A DNA stretch of 64,000 nucleotides from Phytopythium helicoides (lineage: Eukaryota > Oomycota > Peronosporomycetes > Pythiales > Pythiaceae). Position numbers and translations under genes: made by a program. The stretch lies in assembly GCA_024867545.1 (NCBI GenBank), contig JANFNE010000005.1:248001-312000 (forward strand). The letters are read 5' to 3'. The notes under the pieces are model-generated. The model ran no database searches and was not told where the DNA came from. It saw only the letters and a list, made by a program, of their open reading frames with translations. Shown one piece after another: positions 10,863 to 22,099 of this stretch (the stretch's first letter is position 1; the number at the start of each line of letters is the position of its first letter).

Positions 10863-12359
10863 ATGGGGCGGCCGACGCTGACGCTCGACCTGGAGCAGCT
10901 GGAGCACGAGACGCCCGCGTTCCCGCGCGAGGGCGAGGGCGCCGAGGACCGCGCGGGCTTCGCGGTGACCTACGGCGCGTTCTTCTTCGCGGGCGCGGCG
11001 GCCATCGCCATGTGGAGCTGCGTCACGCTCTGCCTCGACTTCTTCTCGGCGCGCTACCCGGACCAGCGCGTCAGCTTCGTCTTTCCGGTGGTCAACATGT
11101 CCACGCTGCTCGGTGATTAGCCTCTACATGGTTGTGCTGGGCCGACAGCTGTCCATGGAGGCGCGTATGAACGGCTCGCTCGCCGCATACCTCGCATTCG
11201 TCGTGCTGCTGCCAGCTGCCAACATCCTCGATATGCCAGAATCGGTCGCCTACAACCTCACACTGCTCTCGGTCGTCGGGTCCACTGTCGCCTCTTCTGT
11301 TATGCAGTCGTCAGCCTACGGGCTCGGCGGCGTTTTCGGACCCGCTCTTCATTCAGGCGATCGAGGGTGGCAAGGGATTCGGAGCCATTGTCCTCTTCCT
11401 CGTGCGTATGGCGCTCAAGTGGGTCTACGAGTCTGGTGACGCGGACGCTGACCCTGTCCACGCGGTCAAGAGCCAGAAGATGGCCATGGCTGTCTTCTTT
11501 GGGGTAGCCTTCGTCATCGTCGTGCTCACCTGGGTGCTCTACGCAGCGCTGCATCGCACGGCCTTCGCTCAGTCGCTCCTGGCCGAGTACGTGATCGTGC
11601 AAAGGGACACCCCGTTCAGCGCACCGCTGCTATCGCCAATGATGAGCCCTCCTCCAAGCCCAGTCAAGCACACATTGCCGCCTCCGGGTGAGACTAGTCC
11701 TCTGCTATCCAAGTCTGTCCCACAGAGCTACTCGATGGTATCCCTCGGTGAGGAGAAACGGAGCCAAGAACAATGGTGAGAGCGACGACGAATCTGTCTG
11801 CTCATCGTCGATTGAGGAGATGGAGGAGCACGCAAACTCGGCGTCCGTCGTGAATGTTCTCCGCACGGCGCCTAAACCCTTCTTCTCGCTCTTCTTCTCG
11901 TACTTCATTTGCCTCTCATGCTTCCCGGGAATTATTTGCGCCATCCCGTCGACGACGCTATCGCTTGGAGATTGGTTCGCGATCGTTCTCGTAGGGCTGC
12001 TACAACCTCGGCGATCTCATCGGCAAGAATCTTCCAGGTATATGTCATGTACTTTGACATCTCGACGCTACACTACCCATGGATTCTGCAAGCGGCTTTC
12101 TTGCCCTTCTTTGTGGTGGCACTGGTGCATCCGTTCGACGACATTTCCATCATTTTGGCCGTGCTAGCACTCGGCGTTGCGACAGGGATATGTGGCGACA
12201 TCCAGCATCATTCTGGCACCGAGCGTCTGCTCCGAGTTTCAAAAGGAGGTTGCGGGCATGATTGGCGGCCTCACGTCCATCATCGGTCTCTGCGTTGGCT
12301 CGTACAATGGTCTCGCCATTGAAACAGTCGTGCAAGTGTGGCTTGGGCGAGAGGAGTAG
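10863..12359 (+). CDS. Equilibrative nucleoside transporter (ENT/SLC29), coding frame broken by about six single-base insertions
   Basis: ENT proteins move nucleosides across the plasma or organelle membrane. Conserved-looking hydrophobic segments run continuously but hop frames: AVTYGAFFFAGAAAIAMWSC, then ISLYMVVLGRQLSME, SVVGSTVASSVMQSSAYGLG, MAMAVFFGVAFVIVVLTWVL, SLFFSYFICLSCFPGIICAI, LPFFVVALVHPFDDISI and GLTSIIGLCVGSYNGLAIET. Breaks sit near 11111, 11335, 11759, 11996, 12036 and 12190. Each is repaired by dropping one base; the span minus six bases is 1,491 nt, or 496 residues, normal for ENTs (about 11 membrane segments). The middle cytosolic loop is Ser/Pro and acid-rich. Whether it is an error cluster or a young pseudogene cannot be decided here, but no codon degeneration is visible. 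The stop is only about 80 bp before the next gene. Confidence 0.78.
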
Positions 12360-12437
12360 GAAATAGGAGCTGCGCTAATTGTGACTGCCAACGATAAATA
12401 TAAGGCTTCTCCTATCGGAATTGTTGACACATCGCAA

Positions 12438-15035
12438 ATGAGCTCGAGCGGACCATCAGCTCGGCATTCGACGCAGCGATCGAATTCATTGGGTAAGGCA
12501 TCGACTCTTGTGCCCGAGTCTGTATTAAGTGTCGAGGAGCTCGAAGTCTTGCGGCTCAAATTCGCGAATTGCAACTCGATCAAGCATCCGACACGGCCAC
12601 TTTCAACAGCTCAGGCTGTTCGTCTATTTCGCGACGACTACCCGACATTATCAGAGATGGAGGTGCTGGATATGTTTCACCAATGCGATCTCAATCATGA
12701 TGGCCACCTAGCACTGAGCGAGTATCTCCAGACGCGCGCATTCTATCGCCTTCGACAGGAAGAACAAACCGAGCACGAACTACTGCGGTGCTTTTCCATA
12801 CTTGACACGGATAACGACGGCTTGCTCCGTGCGAGCGAGGTACAGCATCTATTTGCGCAATCTGGACAGCCAGTTGTCACAGTTATTGCCCAAGCAATCG
12901 GTGAAGCTGCTCTGGATACCCAAAACCGCTGCGAGATCAACTCACGCCGGCGTGGTCAATCACCGCAGAGGAAGCACTCATCACGTCCAAATGCGTAGTG
13001 CAAGCAAGTACCGTAACGGTGAGATCACGTTTGAGAGTTTTGCGCATACGATTCGTGGGATCAACCGCAAAATGGAGCAAGAGATTGCTGCAAAGACCCT
13101 CCGTGTGATCCACCTGGAGGATTTACTCGATTCATACGGTGTCCCGGTGACAAGATCCAGTTCCCCTACCATGAAGCGGTCGCAGCCGAATCAACACTCG
13201 CCATTAAAACCTCGAGGGGATATTCCCAAAGTTGCTATTGGTTTGCAGATAGAACTTGATGTACTCACTAAGGAGATCCTTCGTATCAGGAGCGAACTCA
13301 TCTCGGGTGTCCATGACAGTATGCTGGGTCAGATCTGCGAGGCGCTCGTAGTGTCTTACGCCAATGAGCAGCACGTCTACGAGTGTCTCAGCAACCTAAT
13401 CGACTACTGCGCACTCCGTGATCCTGCATCGCTTCGCCACAAACTCGAGCAATCTGGAAGGGAAGTAAACGTCCTTGACAGAGTGCTACTTGCGCCACCT
13501 GAAGCAGTCCAGGTACCGTTGTCATTGTTGCTTTAGTATCTTCAGAGACAAACTGATGATATCTTACATCTATCTAGGGGACATCCGAGTTCAGTGTAAT
13601 GATGAACCTGTTGCATCCAAGTGGGAATGCGCAGCCCACGTTAGTACGACCTCTAAAGAGGGGTCAACTTCAGAACGCCATCGAACGAAGAACGCTCAGC
13701 AATGGGTTCATTGCTAGCAAATATCACGCTTCGAAAGCAGTTTGCGTTCTACGCAATGGCCGGAAACCCAATGAACTTCATCACAATTTCACGAAGCGGG
13801 TTTCTACGGTTCGTAAAGGATTGCAAACTGCATCTCCTTCGATCTCCTTCACTGACAGACGCGGAGCTGTACCGGATGTTTGCGCTGGCTGCTGGCCCAG
13901 GAAAACACATGACCTACTGCCAGTGGCTCCGAGCGTGCGAACTTTTAGTTGTCCACTCTTCCGTCTCTTGTGATGGAGAATCACCCTCAGAAGACATGAT
14001 GGTTCAATGGATGCACCACCACGTTATTGCGAATGCAAAAACTATTCCCTCTCAACCGCTTGCTCCGGATATCTCGCAAACTCACGTCACGAAACTCATG
14101 CGAGAGCGAATATGGAGTTTCAAGCAGATCTTTTGCCACTTTGGGAATCACAGCCTGACCGAGGTAAGCGTACCCACGTACAAATGTTTAATAACACAAC
14201 TAACTAACACGTTCATTCGAATTCAGCTTGATAACACTGCTACGCTTAAGCTCAAGGAGTTCCTCGAGCTCGCTCGAATCTTTGGTGAGGGTATAATTGA
14301 ATTTGACATCGCGAATTCATCGTCTGACTGAGTATTACAGGTCTTGTTCGTGCGTCAGTTGACCGTGACGGAGAACCGTTCACGCCACCCCCTGCATGTC
14401 CATCAAAAGGAACGCTGGAGCCCATCAGCTTCACGCAACTCATGAGGGAATACTACATCGCTAAGCTGGATGTGAGCCTGTCAAACTGGAGAGAATCAAC
14501 CGACCTAACTTTTCGCGAGTTTTTGCGGTGCATCGAGCGTGTCGCTGTAGCCATGCATGCTCACAAACCACAGAAGACTGTAGCTCATGCAAACGGTGTG
14601 ATATCCACATCCTTCCAAGCCATTAAAGATGACGATTACAGGCCAGTTGAGAGGGCTCAAACGCCATTGTATCACCGGCGAGGAAACTTGTTTGGTGCAG
14701 CGGCTTCTCCAACGAAGAACTGCAAAATGACCAGCACCTCGATCATTTCGACTCTTTTGAAGTCATCTAGGGAAATGATCGCGGTTCCACTTCGTCCCGG
14801 AATTATACCCAGGCACGGCTCCCAACCGCTAACGAATATTGTTTATGGCCGGAATAATCAACACAGCAGGCCCCAGCCTGAAAGCTTGACTCCGCGAGCG
14901 CCTAATACACCGCGAACACCGCAATCCCCGCTGACCAACCACGAACGTGTTGCCATCAGTCCAAGAGTTCGTCCAGTCACTTCAGGAGGAACTTCAGTGA
15001 TCCAGGTTATCCGCCCTCCAACAACGCATATTTGA
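12438..15035 (+). CDS. EF-hand calcium-binding protein of unknown role
   Basis: Two canonical EF-hand loops are visible, DLNHDGHLALSE and DTDNDGLLRASE, near residues 100 and 137. A helical stretch (GEITFESFAHTIRGINRKME) may be a degenerate third. Exons I can defend: 12438-13512, 13578-14163, 14227-14284 and 14341-15035, with normal GT-AG borders. Exon 1 is one base out of frame, with the break in 12930-13000. Exon 2 has one extra base near 13696, repaired by removing an A. The last about 100 residues are rich in Thr-Pro and Ser-Pro (TPRAPNTPRTPQSP), so are likely disordered and phosphorylated. An earlier in-frame ATG at 12381 is only 22 bp after the previous stop; I preferred 12438 (MSSSGPSARH). 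I cannot name a family. It is tail-to-tail with RMC1, 18 bp apart. Confidence 0.72.
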
Positions 15036-15053
15036 ATCGTTGGCACCCCCAGA

Positions 15054-18006
15054 TCACGTAGTCCGCGACTCCTGATTTTCAAACCCAAAAGATGATCGAA
15101 GGCGACCGATAATCTCAGGAGAGACCAAGTGGTCTGGAAACGGCACTGACACAGTTTGCGCAAGTCGAGAAGGGCCAGACGTTCGTGAAGGCTTCAGTGC
15201 ATCCGGATCCCATACTTGAAGAAATAGTAGGAGATTGTTCAGCTTCTGGCTGGCGTAAAAGTGAGACACCTCGGGGGCAGCTGACATCACTAAATCAACC
15301 ACAATAACAAATGTTAGACTCGTAGCCATTACTGGTTACACCGTTAGCTGAAAGGTGACTTACATGACCGAACACAAGCATCAAAGAACACAGCGGCAGG
15401 AATCGCGGATGAGTTGTGCTCTTTCATTGTGAGATTCCGCCATGATATTGAGATTGCCCGATCTGTCTGCAGTGAAGGCAGCCATTAGAACAGTACAGTT
15501 AGGCGCTAACGAGTAACAATAGTAAAATATGCACTACGATACCTCGCCAATGTCCAGAAGGGTGTAAACAAGTGCATTGATCGCTCCGAGGCGGAAATAC
15601 ATGTCGAGTCCCACTTGCAACAGCGATGGGAAATCAGCGCCGTGACGGACGAGCGCGTCGGCGAGATCTCGAGAATCCGACAAAACGTGGTAGTGCAAGT
15701 ACTGGTAAAGTTTGTGTGGTTCGCCAGCCTCGATAAACGACTGCGCCAGCGCGATATAGCTATGGAGAAGCATTGGTTAGACAACAATCGGAATAAAAGC
15801 CATGGACCCTGGTGGTGCTCACGTGATGCTCTCGACCGGAACGCTGTTTCGCCTAAGGTTCTTGACGTATTCATTGATATACAAGCTGATGTTCCCCGTT
15901 TTAGCAGCCTGGTTACCAGACCCATTTAGAACACACGAGGATCAAATTGCACCAGCTTCAGATTTACAACCGTACCGAAGAGTCTTGTAGAAGAGGAAAC
16001 CACAGGTACCGAAAAAAGTCTGCTTGAGTAATACAAATGAATCCTTGAGCATTTCTGGCCGACTTGGCACTCACATTGGTTTCGCCATTGGTTGAAGATA
16101 CGGGTAGAGATACCTCGAGGGATGGATCGCTGCCACTTGATCCGATTCGTCCAAATGAACTGGGTGAAGATGCGATGCTTGAGTCTGCGCTCATGATGTC
16201 TATATCGTCAACATTGACGATGCTTGACCCATAGCCGAGATTTTCAGCGCTTTCACCACTTTGATCCAACGACTTTTCAACATCTGCTGCTGTCAGTGTT
16301 TGAACACAATCAAGAAGAGCATTTATGCTTGCGAGGCTTGGAAGCTGCTCCACCACATGATCTCGTACTAGACCCAATGCTAGCTGCTTCGCCAGTTGCT
16401 CATCGCCCCGGCGCAAAAGAAACGACAGAATTTCGGGGTGGTGTGCCGCGGACCGGCAAATCTCGACTAGATTTACTTGTAGTTTTTGTACTTGCAGCCG
16501 TTCATCAGATGAAGAAGGGTCGTTGATTTTGTTTGCCACCGTAGTGACGACACGTTGCACGAGGTTTGGGTTGAAAAACTTCCAGCGCGATAATAATGAT
16601 TGATCAACTGGCGACTTCACTGTTCTGTGATGCACGTGATGCTTGCTACTCTTGATAGTCATTTCATCTACCGTCATCGAACGCGGAAGCGAGTGTGATG
16701 ACGATTGCTGCAAGGGTGTCGACATGGGCGGTGGAGGTACAAACTCGTCTTCAGCTGCACTTTCGGTCGGAGATAGTGCTCCAAGATTGTTGGCGCTTAG
16801 TGCACGTCTTAGGTCGTGAACTTGCTGGTCAAATAAGTTAGCGTCTTCATTTTCGTCCTTGGCACCACTGTCCATGGTATCATGACCATCGTTAAGTGCT
16901 TTATCGAAGACGCCGCCTATGCTTCCATTCGAATGGGAAATAACCAAGGGCTCGTGAACCCAATCCTTGTCATTCCAGCCAGGAGGATGCATTGAAATGG
17001 GCAATGGAGCTGAAAACGGGTCATTTACGGCACCTTCGCAGCGCACGTCAAATAACAGGCTGACGTTGAAATCGAGGCTATGGCAGACGAGCAAGTTGTC
17101 GACGACTGACATCTTGAGCGCCGTTCCAGGCGGTAGCATCAGGTTTAGTGAGCGCACACACGCAACTTTTGTGCGGCTGATTGCGTACAGTAGCAGCTTT
17201 GATGTGCGCATGTCGCTATACACGGCGTACAGCGTGCCATACATTGACGCGAGAAACAGGTCTTGCTGCAGAACTGGCGACGAGAAGACCAGCTGCGGGA
17301 GTTTCTCGACGCTGACGCCTCGCAGCAAGAACGGCACGATCTCGTTGCCTCGCTTGCCCGCGCTCACGAGCAGCACGCTGTGCGAAGGCTCGTACCAGTG
17401 CGCGTGGATCTGCACGCCGATCGTGCGGTGTAGGCGGCAGTTCCGCCGCTTGGACGAGACGCGGTACTGCTCGATGCCGCGCTTGGTCACCAGGAACAGG
17501 TCCTGCGAGCTGGTGGACGCAGTCGCGTGCGTGCTCCACACGATCCCGTCGGATAGGATGCGGTTGCCGCCCTTGGCCTTGCACAGCACCCAGTAGGTCT
17601 CTCTGGTCGCGCGGTGCACCACCTGCACCTCAATGTCGCTCGTCTGGAACGCCACCAGCTGCCCGTCGATCGACACGCGCACGTTCTCGATGGGCGGCAG
17701 CTCACTGGGCCTTTCCCCAAAGCGGTAGAGCTCCGTCGCCCTCGCGCGAGGCCCCGTCGGCTCCTCCGCGTCCTCGCTCACCCGTCCGGACGCCCCGTCC
17801 ACGCGGTCGAGCGCCGCGTCCAGCGCCACGAGCCGCAGCCGCCGAGCGCGCGCGTCCAGCAGCAGCAGCGCGCCATGCGCCGCGTCCCACCACCAGCGCA
17901 GCTCCGCGGGCGCGTCCACGCCGCCACGCGCGCTCAGGAAGAGGTGCCCGTCGCTCCGCATGGAGTTGGCTTCTCCTGGAAGAGCCGACAGTGTCGAAAA
18001 TGTCAT
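15054..18006 (-). CDS. RMC1: RMC1/Mic1-like regulator of the MON1-CCZ1 Rab7 exchange factor
   Basis: RMC1 (Bulli, C18orf8) supports Rab7 activation on late endosomes and autophagosomes. Five exons, 18006-15976, 15908-15823, 15759-15543, 15466-15364 and 15289-15054, join in phase to 890 residues (human 657; the extra length is mainly a Ser-rich acidic insert). The N-terminal half is a beta-propeller-like region (TKRGIEQYRVSSKRRNCRL; MSVVDNLLVCHSLD). The C-terminal half is the Mic1 helical domain: FFRYLWFPLLQDSS, NISLYINEYVKNLRRNSV, and the clearest match HKLYQYLHYHVLSDSRDLAD, equal to human HQFLQYHVLSDS. The ATG at 18006 is preferred because ATTGG/CCAAT boxes at 18017-18037 lie just upstream; an in-frame ATG at 18069 is the alternative. 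The first 600 nt are strikingly GC-rich. Confidence 0.88.
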
Positions 18007-18350
18007 TTTTGTTTGGATTGGTTCGATTGGAGCCAATAGGAAGTTTGCTTGATTCTTCATCCACTTCAACGTGCAACCTTGTCAAGACTTTCCGCGGCCA
18101 GGTGGCTCGGGAGCGCTTGCACTGTTGCAGATCACAGTCGAAGCGAGGCCAAACAACCGAGTCACCGGAAGTGCCGCAAGGATCCAGTAGATGCCCGCCC
18201 CCGGAGCGCGGACCTTACCGAGTAGGCAACATGGTAAAATTGATCAGTATTTCAATATAAAAATGATTATTCCACAGCGGTATGATTTTTGAAAATATTT
18301 TTTTTTGAATATTTTCAAAAATCTTAATCTGCCGCTGCCAGCAAAAGACA
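18007..18350. other. Divergent intergenic region RMC1 / B-box protein
   Basis: This 344 bp region has three CCAAT-type pentamers next to the RMC1 start: ATTGG at 18017-18021 and 18026-18030, CCAAT at 18033-18037. Toward the other gene it becomes AT-rich and contains a perfect 16-bp inverted repeat (listed separately). No gene is seen. Confidence 0.6.
18284..18323. repeat. Perfect 16-bp inverted repeat with 8-nt T-rich loop
   Basis: The left arm GATTTTTGAAAATATT (18284-18299) is exactly complementary to the right arm AATATTTTCAAAAATC (18308-18323), with loop TTTTTTTG between. It ends 27 bp before the B-box gene ATG at 18351, so it probably lies in the promoter or 5' UTR. Confidence 0.85.
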
Positions 18351-20857
18351 ATGGCGGCGGCGCGGGTGGAGCCGCCGGACGAGGCAGCAGCGCGGAGCGC
18401 AGCGGTCGTCGCGGCTCCGTGGGCCGAGACGCTGGACGAGGCGCTCATCAGGTTCGACCGCGGGAGCGAGCGGCAGCTTTTCGGTGCGTCGAGGGGCGCA
18501 GCGCAGCGCTCGCGCGCGGCTCGAGTCGCTGACGGGGCGTGCACCGCAGTCTTCGGGATCAGCGTCGACCAGTGCCCGCAGTGCCGGTCGCGGCTGCGGC
18601 CCAAGAGCAAGCGCTGCGAGGCCTGCGGCTTCTCCATCAACACCGACCAGCGTGGGTCTCCAGGAGCCAGGGCGTATGCGGACGCGAGGGCAGAGGACCT
18701 GAACGCCGTGTTGTGTGGAGACAGGAACCTGCCGCCGCTGCACGAAAGACGCGATCGCCATGTGGTGCTTCGACTGCGACGCCTACTACTGCGGCGAGTG
18801 CCATGAGCGGCCGCACGTGCTGTCGCTGTCCGGGACCTCGGCGCCGCACCGCTGTTTCCCTATCGAAGGCGCGAGCGGCAAGATGCTGGGCAAGGGAGCC
18901 TGGGCCGACGAACTCCTTGCTGAGACGAAGGACGTCTTCAGGCTCCGAAAGAGCGAGAAACGTGGGCTTGGTAGGCAACTTTTGCAACAGACTGAGGAAT
19001 TGTCACCGCTGGAACCTTCGCGAACCGACGGGGCTGAAAAGGAGGGAGGTGCTTCAACTGGGACGGCAGCTGAAGGAGTAGCATCGTCCACTTCTGCAGC
19101 AGCCAGCGACGCGCAACCCTTTGCACCACCAATTGCAATCACACCAGAACAAGGTTGCTGCGAGAACGACAGTATCACAGAGTTCTTCTCTGGGTGTGGT
19201 GCATACGACGCCAGCGACCTCAGCTACAAGTGCGGCTGCCTCGACGTTTGACGGCACCAGGATCCAGGGTTCCGTCACTGAGACGCGAAAGCGAAAGCTC
19301 CCACCCTCAGAGAACAGCAGCGATCAAGACAGTGTAAAGGAGCCACACTTGACCCAGACCAATAGCGCAACAACAGCAACACCGCTCGTCGACCGGATTC
19401 ATCGGGTTTCACAGCCAGAGATGAGCCTATATGAGCAAGTCAGGCGGATGCACGATAAGCGCCAACAACGCGGCACTGATCATCAACCACCCACGCAGCC
19501 GCCTCTGAAACACCAAAGCATCGCCGCAGCGCACTTTCCAATGCCCACTCCAGCACCTCGACAGCAGATGAAAACTGCCGCAACAGCAGCTGCTGCACGT
19601 CCTCCTGCACAGAATCTTCCCGAGCATCGACCCGCAGCTACCCAGCCTGCTCAAGTAAATATGAGCGCAAACCCAACCTCTGTGCCAACTTCGAGTTCGC
19701 AATTGACGACTCAATCGTCGTCGCCAGAAGGTATGGTACCCAGTATCTTCAGCAACAGCATAAACTACTGCAGCGTGTAGTAACCGGCTCTGCTACTGCA
19801 GCTATGACCCAGTCGCTACAGTTACAGAAAAATCTACTGCAGAGAGCGGTAACAAGCTCAGTGACTCCGGCAACACACACTTCAACACAATCAAATCCTG
19901 CCCAACCGCTTCCACAGGTCTCTCTTCCAAGAGCAGTAACTCCTGCGATTTCATCGCCGACTGCATCGAGAATGGGGTTGTCTAGCACAACGACGCCGTC
20001 AGTGCAGTCTGGTACAACTACTCCATCACTGCAGACTCAGCCGCCCAACGCAGCCAGGATTCAGCAACCCTCGAGTGACATGTCGAGCGTTCCTGCGAAT
20101 CCGCGTTCGTCACCATCATCGGGTGCTACTACGCCGTCAGCGACTGTGGATCTGACTGCTTCATCATCAGAGAGTGCTTCAGCCAAGACCGCTACAACCA
20201 AACCGATTGCAAACCAGTCCAATAACATATTGCCATCAGTTGGGGCAGACGAAGATGCGCTACTTGTTGCCGTGCTCAATGACTACAACGCGATCAACAC
20301 TTATGTTCTGAACGCAGAAAGAACAATTCAAGATATGGCAAAAGCTGTGCGTGGATTGTCGTTCCAAGATGTGGCCAAAGCAGCCAAATTAAACGAAGCG
20401 ATCACCGAAAAGAGACTCGCACTCAACGAAGCAAAAGCCAGGCGCACGAAGGCGACGGCACGGGTCATGATGTATCTGCCCGCAGTGAGCAATTTTGCAC
20501 GTGGTGCTAAACCTGGTGACTGGGGAGATGTGCCTCAAGTACTGACAGCGAGCCATGCACGACTTGCGACGATCGCGTCCGAGATGGTTGCTCTCGAGCA
20601 GAAATTGAAGAACCTAGAAAAACTTATTGATGATGCGGTGAACAGCGGTGATATGCAGCGAATCCAGCAAGTGCCAGAACTCGGCACCAATATCAAGAAG
20701 GAGCAGCAGCAGCTAGATGTGCACCGCGTCAGAACGCGACAGCCAATTCGTGCTCATGATCAAGTTTAGTCGTGAGCTTCGTGAAGCAGTGCAACGCGAG
20801 GTCGCCGCTCTACAACAGAAGAACGAGGCGGCAATGAAAGCATCAGAGCGAAAGTGA
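18351..20857 (+). CDS. Zinc-ribbon / B-box-like zinc-finger protein with long Q/S/T-rich region and coiled-coil tail
   Basis: Exon 1 (18351-18651) ends in a CxxC...CxxC ribbon (DQCPQCRSRLRPKSKRCEAC). After an intron (18652-18724) comes a B-box-like cluster: TCRRCTKDAIAMWCFDC then CGECHERPHV. A long low-complexity Gln/Ser/Thr/Pro region follows, then a helical part (AKLNEAITEKRLALNEAKAR; ELREAVQREVAALQQKNEAA) that should form a coiled coil. The frame changes at least three times, near 19050-19120, 19725 and 20720; the last is repaired by dropping one C. The stop at 20855-20857 is one option. An AAA|GTGAGT donor there and a coding-like stretch (AFMDRCQHQSGQLQSQVDRV at about 20902-20961) suggest a further exon. 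Zinc binding is likely; the nuclear or ubiquitin role is unknown. Confidence 0.6.
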
Positions 20858-21454
20858 GTTGAGCTCACCAGCAGTGTATTATTTGCTTGAGCGTTCAGCA
20901 GCATTCATGGACCGTTGCCAGCATCAAAGTGGACAATTGCAGTCGCAAGTAGATCGTGTATCTTGGCATTACGAAAACTACCACGCGTCCGATGTAGGCA
21001 AGTATCGGCTTCACGTTCACCGGAAACCACCTAGGCCATGGAATCTATTCGTCCTTTTTCCCGTCTCGTACATCCCATCGCATGCATGCACTGCAGTACT
21101 GTCCTGTGCTGTTTGTTCCCTTCCGATTACTGTAGTGCGCTCGATGCAGGAGAGATTGGTCCGACGTCCCTCCCTCTCGCCTCCGTTCGCTCCCAGCTCC
21201 TCTCTTCTTCACGACATCGACGCAGCTTCCCTCTCCTGCTAACAAATCCACACGACACATCACGCCATAACACCAACTATAACACAGGTCCACGACTCCA
21301 TCGATGACACTGCTGTACCTACCTCCACACCTCCGATGACAACACCACTACCCCATGACTACAGCTACAACTACCACCGCCTCCATTAGGCACACCACAA
21401 CCACAACGATCCGATCCCGCAGAGATCAGACGCAACATTTCTTTCGCAAAAGGG

Positions 21455-21472
21455 TGATGTTGAAAAACATCA
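21455..21472. repeat. Short hairpin TGATGTT-GAAA-AACATCA, duplicated in both arms
   Basis: A 7-bp perfect stem closes a GAAA loop, followed by CAGGGGGAG-like purines. The same element is present in the right arm near 23208-23225. It lies about 210 bp downstream of each H2A stop. It looks faintly like retroelement end sequence, but I cannot establish that. Confidence 0.5.
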
Positions 21473-21610
21473 GGGGGAGAAATGACGACGGCAACGACCG
21501 AACGGCACACTCAAAACCCACTCAGGAGCAGAGAGCACACCGAAAAACCGACACCGAAAGCCACGCGGCGCGATCACCGCCGAAGCAGCAACCGCGCCTA
21601 GAAAAAAAGA

Positions 21611-21623
21611 GGGCTCAAAACCC
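21611..21623 (-). terminator. Candidate histone 3'-end hairpin, left H2A copy
   Basis: On the minus strand GGGTTTTGAGCCC folds into a 5-bp stem with one T-G wobble and is followed by a T-run (TCTTTTTTTC). It starts 57 nt after the H2A stop. The right copy has the same element at the same distance with a fully paired stem. 3'-end processing is inferred by analogy with metazoan histone stem-loops. Confidence 0.4.
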
Positions 21624-21679
21624 TGCGACTTCGACGCTCAAACGCTCACACGAGCGAAAAATCGACCGACGAAAACCGC

Positions 21680-22099
21680 TTAGTAGTCCTGCGAAGCCGA
21701 CGACTTGCCCTTCTTGCCAGCCGACGCGCTCTTCTTCGGCAGGAGCACCGAGTGGATGTTCGGCATCACACCGCCCGAGGCAATGGTCACGTCGCCGAGC
21801 AGCTTGTTCAGCTCCTCATCGTTGCGCACGGCCATCTGAATGTGGCGCGGGATGATACGCGTCTTCTTGTGGTCGCGAGCGGCGTTACCCGCAAGCTCCA
21901 GGATTTCGGCGCACAGGTACTCGAGCACGGCCGCGAGGTACACGGGGGCGCCACCGCCGATACGCTGGGCGTAGCGGCCCTTCTTCAGGTAACGGGCTAC
22001 ACGACCAACGGGGAACTGAAGGCCGGCCTTGGCCGAGCGCGTCGAGCTCTTTCCCTTCTTGCCGCGTCCGCCGGTAGCAGCCTTGCCCTTGCCAGACAT
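21680..22099 (-). CDS. Histone H2A, H2A.X-type tail (intact copy)
   Basis: This core nucleosome histone is 139 residues without introns. It starts [19 protein letters not shown], contains [56 protein letters not shown] and [20 protein letters not shown], and ends [11 protein letters not shown]. The final SQDY matches the SQ(E/D)-hydrophobic motif phosphorylated at DNA breaks, so this acts as the H2A.X form. A longer open frame runs upstream to 22213, but the conserved MSGKGK start at 22099 is clearly correct. It is divergent from a near-identical copy at 22578. Confidence 0.97.
   Translation of the reverse strand: MSGKGKAATGGRGKKGKSSTRSAKAGLQFPVGRVARYLKKGRYAQRIGGGAPVYLAAVLEYLCAEILELAGNAARDHKKTRIIPRHIQMAVRNDEELNKLLGDVTIASGGVMPNIHSVLLPKKSASAGKKGKSSASQDY

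Larger units (their letters stand above)
20979..22099. repeat. Left arm of inverted duplication carrying histone H2A
   Basis: Read on the minus strand, this segment repeats 22578-about 23709 with high identity over the H2A coding region and about 700 bp of 3' flank. Shared landmarks include GTAGGCAAGTATCGGCTTCA, GCGCTCGATGCAGG, and TGATGTTGAAAAACATCAGG near 21455-21474. The outer limit is near 20979, where similarity stops abruptly. The 822 bp of gene-free flank here holds nothing else I recognise apart from the hairpins. Confidence 0.85.

Noticed and set aside
10863..12359. Programmed ribosomal frameshifting to explain the ENT gene
   Set aside because: Six shifts without a common slippery site or stop context is not credible, and similar breaks occur in many unrelated housekeeping genes.
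15964..16085. An intron at the GTGAGT near 16069 in RMC1 exon 1
   Set aside because: Reading straight through keeps the Mic1-like DFFRYLWFPLLQDSS segment in frame, while splicing there moves it out of frame.
18351..20857. RING-type ubiquitin ligase identity for the zinc-finger gene
   Set aside because: The CxxC spacing fits a zinc ribbon plus a B-box-like finger; no complete RING (C3HC4) pattern is present.
21440..21490. Retroelement (copia-type) LTR end suggested by TGATGTTGAAAAACATCA and a GGGGGAG purine run
   Set aside because: No reverse transcriptase, integrase, primer-binding site or target duplication is visible; the element is simply part of both H2A inverted-repeat arms.
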